From Candidatus Desulfovibrio intestinipullorum (GTDB lineage Bacteria; Desulfobacterota; Desulfovibrionia; Desulfovibrionales; Desulfovibrionaceae), in the NCBI GenBank assembly GCA_019113165.1, contig DXHV01000077.1, positions 1-64,000 of the forward strand: DNA of 64,000 bases, given 5' to 3'. This document shows positions 8,858 to 18,417 of this stretch, in pieces. The notes under the pieces are model-generated. The model did not search any database and was not told where the DNA came from. It saw nothing but the letters and a program-made list of their open reading frames with translations. Each line of letters begins with the position of its first letter. The first letter of the stretch is position 1. The translations under genes and the position numbers were made by a program.

Positions 8858-9299
8858 GGTGTGCCGGCTGTGCCGGGCGGGAAAGGTCCTGTTCCCCTGG
8901 CAGTGTCCGCATGAGCCGGTTTTTCTGAAGATGCCCTGTGCGGAGGGGGCCGGGAAGGACAGGCAGGGGGATGCCACCCTCATCGCTTGGGTTGTCTGCC
9001 GGGACTGGAGGGTGGCGAAACGTCCGGCAGATTCTGCCCGATCTAGGCTAAAGATCGCAAAAAGTCAAAAGAGCAGGACAGTTTGCGCGGAAGAGGCCAG
9101 GAGAAGTCCCCTGTTTGCACGGGTCTCGTCCGGGGACAACTCTTTCAGCTGCAGGCCTGCAGAAACGTGTCCGACAGTCGTGGCCGGATTGCGTCCGCTA
9201 CCTGTGTCAGACGCCCTGCTTGCCTGTTCTGTTGCAAGAATGTTGTCGAAGAGGAGATAAGCACTCTGTCCGGCTTTTGTCCTTTTGGGAGATGCGGGG
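8858..9299. other. Intergenic region between ahcY and ThiS-like gene
   Basis: About 440 bases with no supported gene. Short frames in both directions lack ribosome binding sites and plausible composition. The region must hold the promoter of the ThiS-like/M50 unit. Confidence 0.5.
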
Positions 9300-9364
9300 T
9301 GCAGGAAAACAAAAGCTGCAGCAGCAGTCCCTGTCTGGAGAGAACAGGGTACTGCGGCTGCAGC
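9300..9364 (-). terminator. Terminator of the sahR-ahcY operon
   Basis: A long interrupted stem: GCTGCAGC (9315-9322) pairs with GCTGCAGC (9357-9364), with further pairs GCAGT/ACTGC and CCTGT/ACAGG inside. On the minus strand it is followed by TTTTGTTTTCC. It lies about 50 bases beyond the ahcY stop. Confidence 0.75.
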
Positions 9365-9416
9365 CGTGTCAGCAAAGCATGAAGGATTTCAGCTCTGATC
9401 GGAATGCACGCAGGAA

Positions 9417-10841
9417 TTAATAGCGGTAGTAGTCCGGCTTGTAGGGACCTTCAACCTTGACGCCCAGGTAGTCGGCCTGTTCCTGGGTCAGCGTGGTCAG
9501 CTTGGCGCCGATACGGGCCAGATGGAGACGGGCCACTTCTTCGTCCAGTTCCTTGGGCAGGGTGTAGACCTTCTTTTCCAGCCCCTTGCTCGTGGCCAGG
9601 CTTATCTGGGCCAGTGTCTGGTTGGTGAAGCTGTTGGACATGACAAAGCTGGCGTGGCCGGTGGCGCAGCCAAGATTGACGAGGCGTCCTTCGGCCAGGA
9701 CGATGATGGATCGCCCGGAACGCAGGGTCCACTTGTCCACCTGGGGCTTGATATTGGTTTTGACGCAGCCTTCGGTGGTGTTCAGGTAGTGCATGTCGAT
9801 TTCGTTGTCGAAGTGGCCGATGTTGCAGACGATGGCTTCGTCCTTCATCTGTTCCATATGGGCACCGGTGATGACATTGAGGTCGCCTGTGCAGGTCACA
9901 TAGATGTCGGCAATGGGCAGGGCGTCTTCAACAGTGCACACCTCATAGCCTTCCATGGCGGCCTGCAGGGCGCAGATGGGATCCACTTCGGACACGAGCA
10001 CACGGGCACCGAAGCCGCGCATGGACTGGGCGCAGCCCTTGCCCACATCGCCGTAGCCGCAGATCATGACCACCTTGCCGGCAATCATGATGTCTGTGGC
10101 TCTCTTGATGCCGTCGGCCAGGGATTCGCGGCAGCCGTAGAGATTGTCGAACTTGGACTTGGTCACGGAGTCATTGACATTGTAGGCGGGGAAGAGCAGA
10201 GCACCCTGCTCGGCAAGGTGATAGAGCCTGTGCACGCCGGTGGTGGTTTCCTCGCTCACGCCCTTCACATTGGCAGCAACCTTCTGCCAGTGTTCGGGAT
10301 CGGCTTCATAGCGATCCCTGAGGCGTGCCAGAATGATGGCCTCGTCCTCGTTGCCGGGGGTCTTGGTGAGCATGTCGGGATTCTTTTCGCAGGCATAGCC
10401 CATGTGGATGAGCAGTGTCGCGTCGCCGCCATCGTCCACGATGAGATCGGGTCCCTTTCCGTCAGGCCAGGTCAGAGCCATTTCTGTGCACCACCAGTAG
10501 TCCTCGGAGCTTTCACCCTTCCAGGCAAAGACCTTGGCGTAGCCATTGGCGACCACGGCGGCAGCGGCATGATCCTGGGTGGAGAAAATGTTGCAGGATG
10601 CCCAGCGGATGTCAGCACCAAGCTCGTAGAGGGTGCGGATGAGCATGGCCGTCTGAATGGTCATGTGCAGGGAGCCGGTCACGCGCAGGCCCTTGAGGGG
10701 CTTGGAGGGACCATACTTCTTGATGCATTCCATAAGACCGGGCATTTCCTTTTCGGAAAGCTGCATTTCCTTGCGGCCAAAATCGGCAAGTTCGATATCC
10801 TTTATTTTGTAGTCCAGATTCAGCTCAAGAGGTTTTGCCAT
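9417..10841 (-). CDS. ahcY: Adenosylhomocysteinase (SAH hydrolase)
   Basis: A 474-residue NAD-dependent S-adenosylhomocysteine hydrolase, which splits SAH to adenosine and homocysteine and so relieves product inhibition of methyltransferases. The sequence shows [13 protein letters not shown] in the substrate domain, the NAD-binding [21 protein letters not shown], and the family C terminus ending KPDYYRY. The start at 10841 (MAKPLELN) has GAGG five to six bases upstream; the reading frame extends further but without support. It starts 16 bases after the sahR stop, so the two form an operon, presumably derepressed when SAH accumulates. Confidence 0.97.
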   Translation of the reverse strand: MAKPLELNLDYKIKDIELADFGRKEMQLSEKEMPGLMECIKKYGPSKPLKGLRVTGSLHMTIQTAMLIRTLYELGADIRWASCNIFSTQDHAAAAVVANGYAKVFAWKGESSEDYWWCTEMALTWPDGKGPDLIVDDGGDATLLIHMGYACEKNPDMLTKTPGNEDEAIILARLRDRYEADPEHWQKVAANVKGVSEETTTGVHRLYHLAEQGALLFPAYNVNDSVTKSKFDNLYGCRESLADGIKRATDIMIAGKVVMICGYGDVGKGCAQSMRGFGARVLVSEVDPICALQAAMEGYEVCTVEDALPIADIYVTCTGDLNVITGAHMEQMKDEAIVCNIGHFDNEIDMHYLNTTEGCVKTNIKPQVDKWTLRSGRSIIVLAEGRLVNLGCATGHASFVMSNSFTNQTLAQISLATSKGLEKKVYTLPKELDEEVARLHLARIGAKLTTLTQEQADYLGVKVEGPYKPDYYRY

Positions 10842-10857
10842 GGGAGCCTCGCAAAAG

Positions 10858-11802
10858 TTAGATGTTTGTTGATACAGGAGGAGAGACATAGGAAGTGATA
10901 AGAAGCAGTGTCAAACCCTTGTTGACTTTCTGTCTGTGTATGGTGGTACGACTGAAGCCGACTTCACGTAGTGTCATTGCCAGCTTCACGCTGTCAAAGC
11001 CGAGCCACCTGTCCCCGTAGCGGGAACGCATAGTTTCGTCAGAGTGCTTCTGAAAATCCGAGATGAAGAGCATGCCACGCGGGGAGAGAATACGGCGGAT
11101 CTCCTGCAGCGCCTGTTCGGGCTTGTGCAGATGGTGCAGCACAAGATTGATGGAGACAAAGTCGACTTCCTGATCCCTCAGGGGCAGATGTTCGAGCTCG
11201 CCGATGCGCAGGGAGATTTTTTCTTCGGCATCAGGGATGTCGGCAAAGGTTTTCCGGCAGGCTTCCAGCATGCCCGAGGAGATGTCGACACCTATGAGCC
11301 CTTCTGCGTGCTTGAGCATGCGCTTGAGCACCGTGCCTGTTCCGCAGCCGAGATCGGCCGCAAGCCGGCAGTTTGGGGGCATGGCACTGCAGACTGCCGA
11401 GGCAAGATCGAAACTGCCCAGGATCTCGCTGTTGAGATTGTCCCAGACCTTGGCGATTTCGTTGAAGAACTGCTTGGACTTTCTGGTCCTCTCCTCAAGC
11501 AGCCGTTCCGTATGTTCGTTGTCCTGGGCGGCCTCGGGGATGTTCTGCAGGAAGGGAGCAATGGCGGCGAGGAACTCGCGCTGCTCGCCTTCCTGCTGCG
11601 CATGATAGAAGACCCAGAGGCCGTCACGTCGGGAGGTCAGAAGACCGGCATCCGTGAGAATGCGCAAATGCCGGGAGATGCGGGACTGGCCCATTTCCAG
11701 GACTGTGACCAGTTCATTGACCGAGAGCTCGTGGCTCAGGAGAATGCGCAGCAGCCGCAGTCTGGTTTCGTCGGAGAGTGCTTTAAACAGGGTGACGGTC
11801 AT
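10858..11802 (-). CDS. sahR: SahR-type ArsR regulator fused to SAM-methyltransferase fold
   Basis: A 314-residue two-domain protein. Residues 1-90 are an ArsR winged helix ([14 protein letters not shown], the recognition helix [10 protein letters not shown]) without the usual ELCVCDL metal site, so it is not a metal sensor. Residues 110-314 are a class I methyltransferase fold with the SAM/SAH pocket ADLGCGTG at 149-156 and [12 protein letters not shown]. This architecture upstream of ahcY matches SahR, described as an SAH-responsive repressor of SAH-recycling genes in Proteobacteria including Desulfovibrio. Ligand sensing by the methyltransferase domain is the expected mechanism. AAGGAC precedes the ATG. 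A promoter overlapped by an inverted repeat lies upstream. Confidence 0.88.
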   Translation of the reverse strand: MTVTLFKALSDETRLRLLRILLSHELSVNELVTVLEMGQSRISRHLRILTDAGLLTSRRDGLWVFYHAQQEGEQREFLAAIAPFLQNIPEAAQDNEHTERLLEERTRKSKQFFNEIAKVWDNLNSEILGSFDLASAVCSAMPPNCRLAADLGCGTGTVLKRMLKHAEGLIGVDISSGMLEACRKTFADIPDAEEKISLRIGELEHLPLRDQEVDFVSINLVLHHLHKPEQALQEIRRILSPRGMLFISDFQKHSDETMRSRYGDRWLGFDSVKLAMTLREVGFSRTTIHRQKVNKGLTLLLITSYVSPPVSTNI

Positions 11803-11883
11803 AACGTCCTTCTTTTGCTGGCAAGTTGGGCCATGTGCGGGAGATGAGACATGAATGTTCTGATGTGAAACTGTAACCTGTTC

Positions 11884-11911
11884 ACTTTATCAAGATATTC
11901 TTATATGTCAA
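11884..11911 (-). promoter_or_regulatory. sahR-ahcY promoter with overlapping inverted-repeat operator
   Basis: On the minus strand TTGACA (11911-11906) and TAAAGT (11889-11884) are 16 bases apart. The spacer holds an imperfect palindrome read as AAGAATATCTTGATA, with AAGA...TCTT half sites. A repressor bound here would block RNA polymerase. It is the obvious candidate operator for the SahR protein encoded just downstream. Confidence 0.7.
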
Positions 11912-12187
11912 TAGTCTAAACTTGATAGCCCTGATAGGTGCCCTGCTCCGGCACAGACAAGGCCGTAGGACCGGGGGCCGTGGCCGGCAGGACGGCCGTC
12001 TCGTCTGATCGGGTCCGGCTGCGCAGCGGACTTGTCATCTTGAGGAGATCTTTGTAGGTTTTGCTCCGTCTGGAAGCGACCTTCTGCTCTGCAAGGCGGG
12101 CGGCTTTCGGAATGTGTCCCAGCCTTCCGGCAACCGGTTTTGCCGGGATGAGAGCGCCGGGACCTGAGATTGCCTGAGGAGAACGGC

Positions 12188-12682
12188 ATGTGCGCGTATT
12201 ACAGATATCAGAAAAGGACACGCCGTCTGACGGCTGCCGCAGAGCTTTCGCAGCGCTTTTTGCAGAAGCTGTCCGCTAGGGTGGGCTGCCCCGAACAGGT
12301 GCACCTGGTAGAGCTGTGGCGCAACTGGCCGGTTGTCATGGGCGAGTACATTGCTTCCCTGGGCGTGCCGCTGGGTCACAGGGACAGGCGTCTGGAAGTG
12401 GGAACAGAAGACAGCATGGCCATGCAGGAACTGAGCTATTACCGCACGGAAATCATTGAGCGCGCCAACGCCTTTATGGAAAAGCCCTTTTTTGCAGACG
12501 TCAAGTTTCTTCTCGTGGCGAATAACAAAAGTATGTATTCACATAATAATGTACAAGAAGAGAAGAGATACGCTCCAGTTGTAGAAAAAAAAGCTACGGG
12601 AAAGTGGCTTCACTTAATGGATCCAAACTCTGCCATAGCTCGGTGCTATAAGGCATACTGTAAAGAAATTCCCGAAAAATAA
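12188..12682 (+). CDS. DUF721/DciA-like protein
   Basis: A 164-residue protein whose middle (about 25-105) follows the DUF721 pattern: a LVELWRNWPVVMG block, LGVPLGHRDRRLEV, and a C-terminal helix of the QELSYYRTEIIERAN type. DUF721 includes DciA, which loads the replicative helicase in bacteria without DnaC. The C-terminal 60 residues are AT-rich and less conserved in appearance. The ATG at 12188 has AGGAG five bases upstream; a TTG at 12170 is an unlikely alternative. Location close to parS sites fits an origin-proximal replication gene, but the helicase-loader role is inference. Confidence 0.75.
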   Translation: MCAYYRYQKRTRRLTAAAELSQRFLQKLSARVGCPEQVHLVELWRNWPVVMGEYIASLGVPLGHRDRRLEVGTEDSMAMQELSYYRTEIIERANAFMEKPFFADVKFLLVANNKSMYSHNNVQEEKRYAPVVEKKATGKWLHLMDPNSAIARCYKAYCKEIPEK

Positions 12683-12800
12683 ATTGAAATATAATATACA
12701 AATTTATTCTGTAACATAAAATACATATAACTTGCTTTATAGGGAGTGCAAGCCTATACTAAGTGCTTACACTTTGCTCCATTGAGGGGGAAATCGTATC

Positions 12801-15800
12801 ATGCCTCAGAAAGGGCCCCATATCTCCATTTCTCCAGACTTTGTCGTTAATCGTATCTTACGTATCAATATTGATGATTTTCAGGCCTGGCCGGAATCTG
12901 TCCGCGAACTGGCCATTTCCATAGCAGAAGAACTGTTTCTTGCTGCCTACAATCCGTTCATTAATGCCGACACGGTCCGCGGAAGCGTCAACGCGCACTA
13001 CGAGCGCGAGTCGCTCTCCTTGGCACATTACTATGCAACGGCCATCAGTGAAGGCATCACCATGTTCTGGTCGGCCTATGAAGCCGAGGTAGCCTTCAGA
13101 AGGCATCTGCTGGACGAACTCGTCAAGATTCTTCCCTCCGAGGGTATCCTGTCCGATCCGGCCGCCATCGTGGCCTCGGCCACGGATGCGACGGACCTGC
13201 GCATGGAACTGCCGCTCATGGTGGTCGAGCCCAGTACGACCGAACAGGTCTCAGCTCTTGTCAAGCTGGCCAATGAGCTGAAGTTTGCCCTCATTCCCAG
13301 AGGCGGCGGATCCGGCATGACAGGAGGTGCGGTCCCTGCCCGCAAGCGCACCGTCATTGTCAGCATGACCCGCATGGACCGCATCTTTTCCATTGATACG
13401 GAAGCCCTTACCGTGACCTGCCAGGCAGGCTGCATCACCCAGAACGTCATTGCTGCCGTCGCCAAGGCCGGCAACCTCTTTTCCGTGGACCCGGCCTCCA
13501 AGCTTGCCTCCACCATCGGCGGCAATGTGTCTGAAAATGCCGGCGGCCCCATGGCCTTCGAGTACGGCACAACCATCGACAACCTGCTGTGGTGGCGCAT
13601 GGTCACCCCCACGGGCGAGATTATTTCCGTGGAACGCGAAAACCACCCCAGACACAAGATTCTGCCGGACGAGACGGCGGTCTTTGTGGTCAAGGACATC
13701 AGCGGTGGCGTGCGCAACGTCGTCAACCTCCCCGGTAACGAGCTGCGCCTGCCCGGCCTGGGCAAGGACGTGACCAACAAGGCACTGGGAGGCCTGCCCG
13801 GTGTGCAGAAGGAAGGCACGGACGGCATTATCACCGAAGTCTGCTTTACCACCCATCCCAAGCCCAAGTTCAGCCGGGTCATGGCCCTGGAATTCTTTGG
13901 TCGCAGCATGCTGCCCGCAGCCGTGGTAGTGCGGGAGCTGGTGGGACTGCGCAACCGCATCCGCGAGGAAGGCGATTATGCACATATTTCGGCCATGGAG
14001 GAATTCAATGCCAAGTATGTGCAGGCCATTGACTATCAGCGCAAGAGCACGAAGTACGAGGGACAGCCCATATCCGTCATTATCGTCCAGGTGGACGGCG
14101 ATGACGCCTATCTGCTGGACAAGTGCGTCGACAATATCGTGCAGGTGGTGGAAAAGCAGGAGAATGTCGACATCTGCGTGGCCAGGGACAAGAAGGAGGC
14201 CGAACGCTTCTGGGAAGACAGGCACAGGCTTTCCCTTATTGCCAAGCGGACCTCCGGCTTCAAGATCAACGAGGACGTGGTCATTCCCATTGACCGCATT
14301 CCCGAATTTGCCCAGTTCCTGGAAGAAGTTAACCTCACCTGTACGGCCAAGGCCTATCGCCGGGCTCTGCAGGATGTGGGCAGGCTCTCCGCCTTCCCCA
14401 TGGAAGACAAGGAATTCAACAGGGAATTTTCCTACATTTCCAAGGGCGCCCTGGGGCAGCTCTCGAGCAGCGAGGTGTCCGATACGGAAATCCTCAAGAG
14501 GGCCCACGATTTTCTTCAGAAGCTGCAGGAGAAGTATCCCCGCCTGGCACGCCCCATTACCGAAATTGCGGAACGGATGGAGGCCTCGCGTCTTGTGGTG
14601 GCAAGCCACATGCATGCCGGTGACGGCAACTGCCACATCAACATGCCCGTCAACTCCAATGACGCCGAGATGCTTGAGCATGCCGAGGAAGTGGCCTGCG
14701 AGGTCATGGCCAAGTGTCAGGAGATGGGGGGCGAAGTTTCGGGCGAACATGGCATAGGCATCACCAAGATTCATTTTCTCAATCCCAAGAAGATGGATGA
14801 CTTGCGGGTGTTCAAGGAACGAACCGACCCCCGTGACGTCATGAACCCTGCCAAGCTTGTCTACAGGGATCTGCCGGTCAAGCCCTTTACCTTCTCCTTC
14901 AACAGCCTCATCCGCGATATTGCCCAGAGCGGCATTCCGGACAAGACCAAGCTCATTGACATCCTGCGCAATGTGCAGACATGCACGCGCTGCGGCAAGT
15001 GCAAGATGGTCTGTCCCATGACCTGCCCAGAATCGTCGCTGCAGTACCATCCGCGCAACAAGAACATGGCCTACGGCATGCTCGTGGAGGCGATCTACTA
15101 TTCGCAGATCAACAAGGGGCGTGTGGACGAGGCCCTCTACAGGGCCCTGCGCAATCAGATAGAGCACTGCACGGCCTGCGGTCGCTGCATGGCCCAGTGC
15201 CCCATGAAGATTCCTTCCGGCGAAGTCGCCATCAGCCTGCATGCCATGATTGAGCACGAGGGTGCCGGCGGACATCCCATCAAGGAAAAGGTTCTGGACT
15301 GGCTCGTCAAGGATGTTCCCCAGCGTGTGCCCAAGATGGCCAAGATGGCTTCCGTGGGTCAGAAGATGCAGAACAAGTTCCTGGGACTTGTGCCTGCTTC
15401 CTGGCGCAAGCGTCTGCAAAGCCCCATGTTTTCCGGCCCGGGTCCCAAGATGGGCTATACCAACATCTATGAATCCCTGAAGGTTCACAAGGGCAACATC
15501 TTCTCCACTTCGGAGGACAAGGAAAAGACACCGCTGGTCATCTACTTCCCCGGCTGCGGTGGCGGCCTGTTCTATGACCGCATAGGCCTGTCCAGTGTCA
15601 TGCTGCTTCTGCTCGCAGGGTATGCCGTGGCTGTTCCGCCAAGGCATCTCTGCTGCGGCTATCCGCTGCTTGCTGCCGGCATGGATGTTGACTACGAGGA
15701 CAACATGGCCAAGAACAGGCAGTACCTGGCGTCCATGATCCGTTCTGTCACCCAGCAGGGCTTCCGCTGTGTCCACCTGGTCACGAGCTGCCCGACCTGT

Positions 15801-16355
15801 CTGGACAGTCTGGAGCGCTACAACCTGCAGGAACAGTTCCCGGACATGAGCCTCATTGACGTGGGGCAGCTGACCTTCCCCATTCTCAATGAGCGCAAGC
15901 AGGGACAGATGACGCCCCTGCCCGCCGGCACGGAACTGATCTATCACGGTTCCTGCCACTGCCCGTGGACCGGGGTGCACCGCATCAAGGGCCATCAGCT
16001 CCTCATGCAGCAGGTGGAGAGCTACAGTGGGGCCAAGCTGATTCTGAGCAGCGGCTGCTGCGGGGAGTCGGGCATGGGGTCCGTCACTTCGCCTGAAATC
16101 TACAATGTCCTGCGCAGGGAGAAGCAGAAAAACTTTACAGAACTTATGGGCAGTACCTATAAGAATATCTTGCTGGTCTCTTGTCCTTCTTGCAAGATAG
16201 GTGTTGCGCGCTGTATGCTCAATCTGAAACGGAAAAATCATGTCCTGCATGTTACAGAGTTCATTGCAGGTCTCATTGATGGAGAAGATCGCAGACAGAC
16301 ATTCCGCAAGAAAGCAGCAGAAACAAAGGGAGAAATACGTATTATTTCTATCTAG
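12801..16355 (+). CDS. FAD-linked oxidase / Fe-S oxidoreductase fusion (D-lactate dehydrogenase type)
   Basis: An 1184-residue cytoplasmic enzyme fusing GlcD-like and GlcF-like parts. The FAD-binding PCMH domain spans about 125-370 (LIPRGGGSGMTGG, IGGNVSENAGGP), and the FAD-oxidase C-terminal domain about 370-680 (HMHAGDGNCHIN, GEHGIG). Two 4Fe-4S motifs follow, CTRCGKCKMVCP near 729 and CTACGRCMAQCP near 790. The C-terminal half carries CCG-type cysteine motifs (FPGCGGG, CCGYP, HGSCHCPW, GCCGESG, SCPSCK). Such proteins oxidise D-lactate or another 2-hydroxyacid and pass electrons through Fe-S centres toward the membrane. The substrate cannot be told from sequence. It is a monocistronic gene with GAGGGGG before the ATG. 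Confidence 0.9.
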   Translation: MPQKGPHISISPDFVVNRILRINIDDFQAWPESVRELAISIAEELFLAAYNPFINADTVRGSVNAHYERESLSLAHYYATAISEGITMFWSAYEAEVAFRRHLLDELVKILPSEGILSDPAAIVASATDATDLRMELPLMVVEPSTTEQVSALVKLANELKFALIPRGGGSGMTGGAVPARKRTVIVSMTRMDRIFSIDTEALTVTCQAGCITQNVIAAVAKAGNLFSVDPASKLASTIGGNVSENAGGPMAFEYGTTIDNLLWWRMVTPTGEIISVERENHPRHKILPDETAVFVVKDISGGVRNVVNLPGNELRLPGLGKDVTNKALGGLPGVQKEGTDGIITEVCFTTHPKPKFSRVMALEFFGRSMLPAAVVVRELVGLRNRIREEGDYAHISAMEEFNAKYVQAIDYQRKSTKYEGQPISVIIVQVDGDDAYLLDKCVDNIVQVVEKQENVDICVARDKKEAERFWEDRHRLSLIAKRTSGFKINEDVVIPIDRIPEFAQFLEEVNLTCTAKAYRRALQDVGRLSAFPMEDKEFNREFSYISKGALGQLSSSEVSDTEILKRAHDFLQKLQEKYPRLARPITEIAERMEASRLVVASHMHAGDGNCHINMPVNSNDAEMLEHAEEVACEVMAKCQEMGGEVSGEHGIGITKIHFLNPKKMDDLRVFKERTDPRDVMNPAKLVYRDLPVKPFTFSFNSLIRDIAQSGIPDKTKLIDILRNVQTCTRCGKCKMVCPMTCPESSLQYHPRNKNMAYGMLVEAIYYSQINKGRVDEALYRALRNQIEHCTACGRCMAQCPMKIPSGEVAISLHAMIEHEGAGGHPIKEKVLDWLVKDVPQRVPKMAKMASVGQKMQNKFLGLVPASWRKRLQSPMFSGPGPKMGYTNIYESLKVHKGNIFSTSEDKEKTPLVIYFPGCGGGLFYDRIGLSSVMLLLLAGYAVAVPPRHLCCGYPLLAAGMDVDYEDNMAKNRQYLASMIRSVTQQGFRCVHLVTSCPTCLDSLERYNLQEQFPDMSLIDVGQLTFPILNERKQGQMTPLPAGTELIYHGSCHCPWTGVHRIKGHQLLMQQVESYSGAKLILSSGCCGESGMGSVTSPEIYNVLRREKQKNFTELMGSTYKNILLVSCPSCKIGVARCMLNLKRKNHVLHVTEFIAGLIDGEDRRQTFRKKAAETKGEIRIISI

Positions 16356-16377
16356 TTTTTCTGAATAAGAAAAACTC
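16355..16377 (+). terminator. AT-rich hairpin after FAD/Fe-S gene
   Basis: A 9-bp perfect stem AGTTTTTCT/AGAAAAACT with a 5-base loop, starting at the stop codon. It lacks a clear T tract, so termination is only probable. Confidence 0.45.
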
Positions 16378-16943
16378 CCTCGAAAGGACTTTTTCCTGTT
16401 GACCGGGGGAGAGAATTTAATTATCAATTTCCGCAGCTTCCCCGGTGCCCAAACACAGGGGAAGCGCACTCTGAGCCTTTGTACGATGTTGTTTGATGCT
16501 CTGGCTGCATTGTGCTGGACAGACCATCAGAAATAGGCGATTGGACACGGCAGAGTTGTATTCTGACGTCATAATCGTCTATACTGGAACTCTCTCCTCC
16601 ACAAAAAGAGGAAATCTTCTTCCGGGAAGCTCATGCTCCCACAACTGCTCCTGATGGGACCTCTGGATTAGAGCCTCTGGATGGAGCTCTCTGAAGACCT
16701 TCCGTTTTCGGAGAGAACCGGAACCACCCGATTCTGCGTTTTCTGGTCATCATCGTTTTTCTTGCACTGACTGGCAGGAACCTGCTAGACAGGCAGGAAA
16801 TGTGTGCGGAAATTTTCCTAGGCGCATCGGTGCCTCTCTTGGCTCACAGAGTCAACGGCCTGATGCTGTACGTATTAACTTGGAATATATGGAGGCTGCG
16901 TTTTCCGCCCCTTGAGAACAGGGGAAAACTTCGCAGTTCAGGT
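16378..16943. other. Long intergenic leader upstream of HU gene
   Basis: About 565 bases without a supported gene. It should contain the promoter and a long leader for the HU gene. No riboswitch class or known RNA was recognised. Confidence 0.5.
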
Positions 16944-17222
16944 ATGACAAAAGCAGATCTTATCGAAAAGATTGTTGAAAAAGGCGGTTTTGCGAACAAG
17001 GGCGAGGCGGAAAAGGCATTGGCTGCAACTGTTGAAGCCCTGCGCGAAGCCCTGGTCGCTGGCGAATCCGTGATTCTGGCCGGCTTTGGCACCTTCAAGG
17101 TCATCGAGCGTGCTGCCCGTAAGTGCCGCAATCCCCGCACCCAGGAAGAAATGGAAATTCCTGCATGCATGGTTGCCAAGTTTACTCCCGGCAAGCAGCT
17201 GAAGGATGCCCTCCAGAAGTAA
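16944..17222 (+). CDS. hup: HU family DNA-binding protein
   Basis: A 92-residue histone-like protein: MTKADLIEKIVEKGGF at the N terminus, the dimerisation helix KAEKALAATVEALREAL, and GFGTFKVIERAARKCRNPRTQEEM for the DNA-binding arm (with Cys residues instead of the more common GRNP context). HU bends and compacts DNA as a homodimer. The start is set by family length; upstream in-frame sequence (to 16800) is not HU-like. tRNA-Ser begins 36 bases after the stop and could share its transcript. Confidence 0.93.
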   Translation: MTKADLIEKIVEKGGFANKGEAEKALAATVEALREALVAGESVILAGFGTFKVIERAARKCRNPRTQEEMEIPACMVAKFTPGKQLKDALQK

Positions 17223-17258
17223 CGCTTTCTGAGCTTTTCCTGTATCATTCCAGCATTC

Positions 17259-17348
17259 GGAAGGATGGCAGAGCGGCTGATTGCGGCGGTCTTGAAAACC
17301 GTTGTGGGTGTGAGCCCACCAGGGGTTCAAATCCCTTTCCTTCCGCCA
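17259..17348 (+). tRNA. tRNA-Ser (anticodon TGA)
   Basis: A 90-base class II tRNA with acceptor GGAAGGA/TCCTTCC, discriminator G, encoded CCA, anticodon loop CTTGAAA and a long variable arm GTGGGTGTGAGCCCAC. The T arm GGG-TTCAAAT-CCC is intact. Confidence 0.97.
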
Positions 17349-17363
17349 CGATAGCATTTGTAT

Positions 17364-17398
17364 GAGGTTCCAGATGTCGCTAGATGTCTTGGAACCTC
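17364..17398 (+). terminator. Hairpin after tRNA-Ser
   Basis: A 9-bp perfect stem GAGGTTCCA/TGGAACCTC with a 17-base loop followed by TCTTATTTC, 16 bases beyond the tRNA end. It probably ends the HU/tRNA-Ser transcript. Confidence 0.6.
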
Positions 17399-17562
17399 TC
17401 TTATTTCAAGGACTTATGTGCGCTGGACGTTGCTGACTGTCGCTCTTTGTTGCCTAGTGTCAAAAAAAAGTTGTATACATTTTTGTATACATGAAAGGCT
17501 TGGAGCGGGATGTTCGAACAGGACATGTGGACAAGTGCTGTCAGGGACATTCGGAACGCAAA

Positions 17563-17617
17563 GGACAAAAAAAAGAGGACAAGGCCACTGCACCATGCCG
17601 TGCAGCTCTTGTCCTCT
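17563..17617 (-). terminator. pyrE terminator
   Basis: A 10-bp stem AGAGGACAAG/CTTGTCCTCT with an inner CTGCAC/GTGCAG stem. On the minus strand it is followed by a run of eight T. It lies 46 bases past the pyrE stop. Confidence 0.85.
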
Positions 17618-17662
17618 GTCTTCAATGAGACAGGCCGGCCCTGCCCCATTCTGCTGATTCGA

Positions 17663-18241
17663 TTAGTCTCTGGCGTATTCGAGCAGTTCCTTGCGGGTAA
17701 AGAGCGACTGCAGGGCATAGCCGTGTTCCTGCAGCTGTTCCCTGCCACCCTCTTCCCTGTCCAGGATCGTGCACACGGCCACAATCTTGAGGCCGGACAG
17801 CTCAATGCGCTGGCAGGCCTTCAGCAGGGATCCGCCGGTGGTCACTACGTCTTCCAGGACAACGACAGGGTCGCCCTGCTTCAGGTTGGCAAGGCCTTCC
17901 ACAAACTGATTTGTGCCATGGCCCTTGGCTTCCTTGCGGACCAGGAGGCCTTCCAGGGGAGCACCCTTTTCCCAGGAAATGACGGTTGTTGCAGAGACCA
18001 GGGGATCTGCGCCCATGGTCATGCCGCCCACAGCCTTGATCTCCGTGCCCTGCTCTCGCATCTGGGCAATAAGGTCGTAGAAGAGGTTGCCGATGAGCCA
18101 GGCACCTTCTGCATGCAGTGCCGTGACACGGCAGTCAAAGTAGTAGTCGCTCTGACGGCCGGAAGCGAGCAGGAAGGAGCCTTCCTTGTAGGAGCGTTCG
18201 ACGAGGATACGGGCGAGACGGCGTTTGAGTTCGGTATGCAT
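17663..18241 (-). CDS. pyrE: Orotate phosphoribosyltransferase
   Basis: A 192-residue PyrE that joins orotate and PRPP to give OMP in pyrimidine synthesis. It shows FLLASGRQSDYYFDCR at the orotate site, GLLVRKEAKGHG in the flexible loop, and the PRPP-binding signature VVVLEDVVTTGGS. Length is typical. The start is at MHTELK; upstream frame sequence is not PyrE-like and no strong Shine-Dalgarno is visible. It lies 176 bases downstream of purB on the same strand, giving a nucleotide-synthesis pair, possibly with separate promoters. Confidence 0.95.
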   Translation of the reverse strand: MHTELKRRLARILVERSYKEGSFLLASGRQSDYYFDCRVTALHAEGAWLIGNLFYDLIAQMREQGTEIKAVGGMTMGADPLVSATTVISWEKGAPLEGLLVRKEAKGHGTNQFVEGLANLKQGDPVVVLEDVVTTGGSLLKACQRIELSGLKIVAVCTILDREEGGREQLQEHGYALQSLFTRKELLEYARD

Positions 18242-18380
18242 AAAGGAATGATCTGCGTCTGTTGCCTGTGCTGGACAGGAAGGGGTGCGCAGCTCCGAAA
18301 TGTCCCCAGGGTGGTAATGCGACGGTAGCTGATTCTCCGGGCTGGAGAACCAGCCGTCAGGAAGAGCTGAAAGCACGAAG

Positions 18381-18405
18381 ACTCAGGGCAGTCCCTGCCC
18401 TGAGT
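18381..18405. terminator. Hairpin after purB
   Basis: An 11-bp stem ACTCAGGGCAG/CTGCCCTGAGT with a two-base loop, 13 bases beyond the purB stop. No T tract follows on either strand, so it may be a partial terminator or an RNA-stabilising element. Confidence 0.45.
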
Positions 18406-18417
18406 CCCGAAAGGCAA

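Noticed and set aside
9083..9420. Short plus-strand frames between the ThiS-like gene and ahcY
   Set aside because: They overlap the ahcY terminator hairpin, lack Shine-Dalgarno sequences and are Cys/Ser/Arg-rich in a way typical of non-coding frames.
11908..12379. Minus-strand frames upstream of sahR and over the DciA-like gene
   Set aside because: They run antisense to the DciA-like gene and its leader and have no recognisable product.
13251..16469. A 1072-codon open frame antisense to the FAD/Fe-S oxidoreductase
   Set aside because: It is the reverse reading of a strongly conserved gene in moderately GC-rich DNA, has no family motifs and no ribosome binding site.
17259..17400. tRNA-Ser as an integration site for a mobile element
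   Set aside because: No integrase gene, no second copy of the tRNA 3' end and no foreign-looking block follow it.
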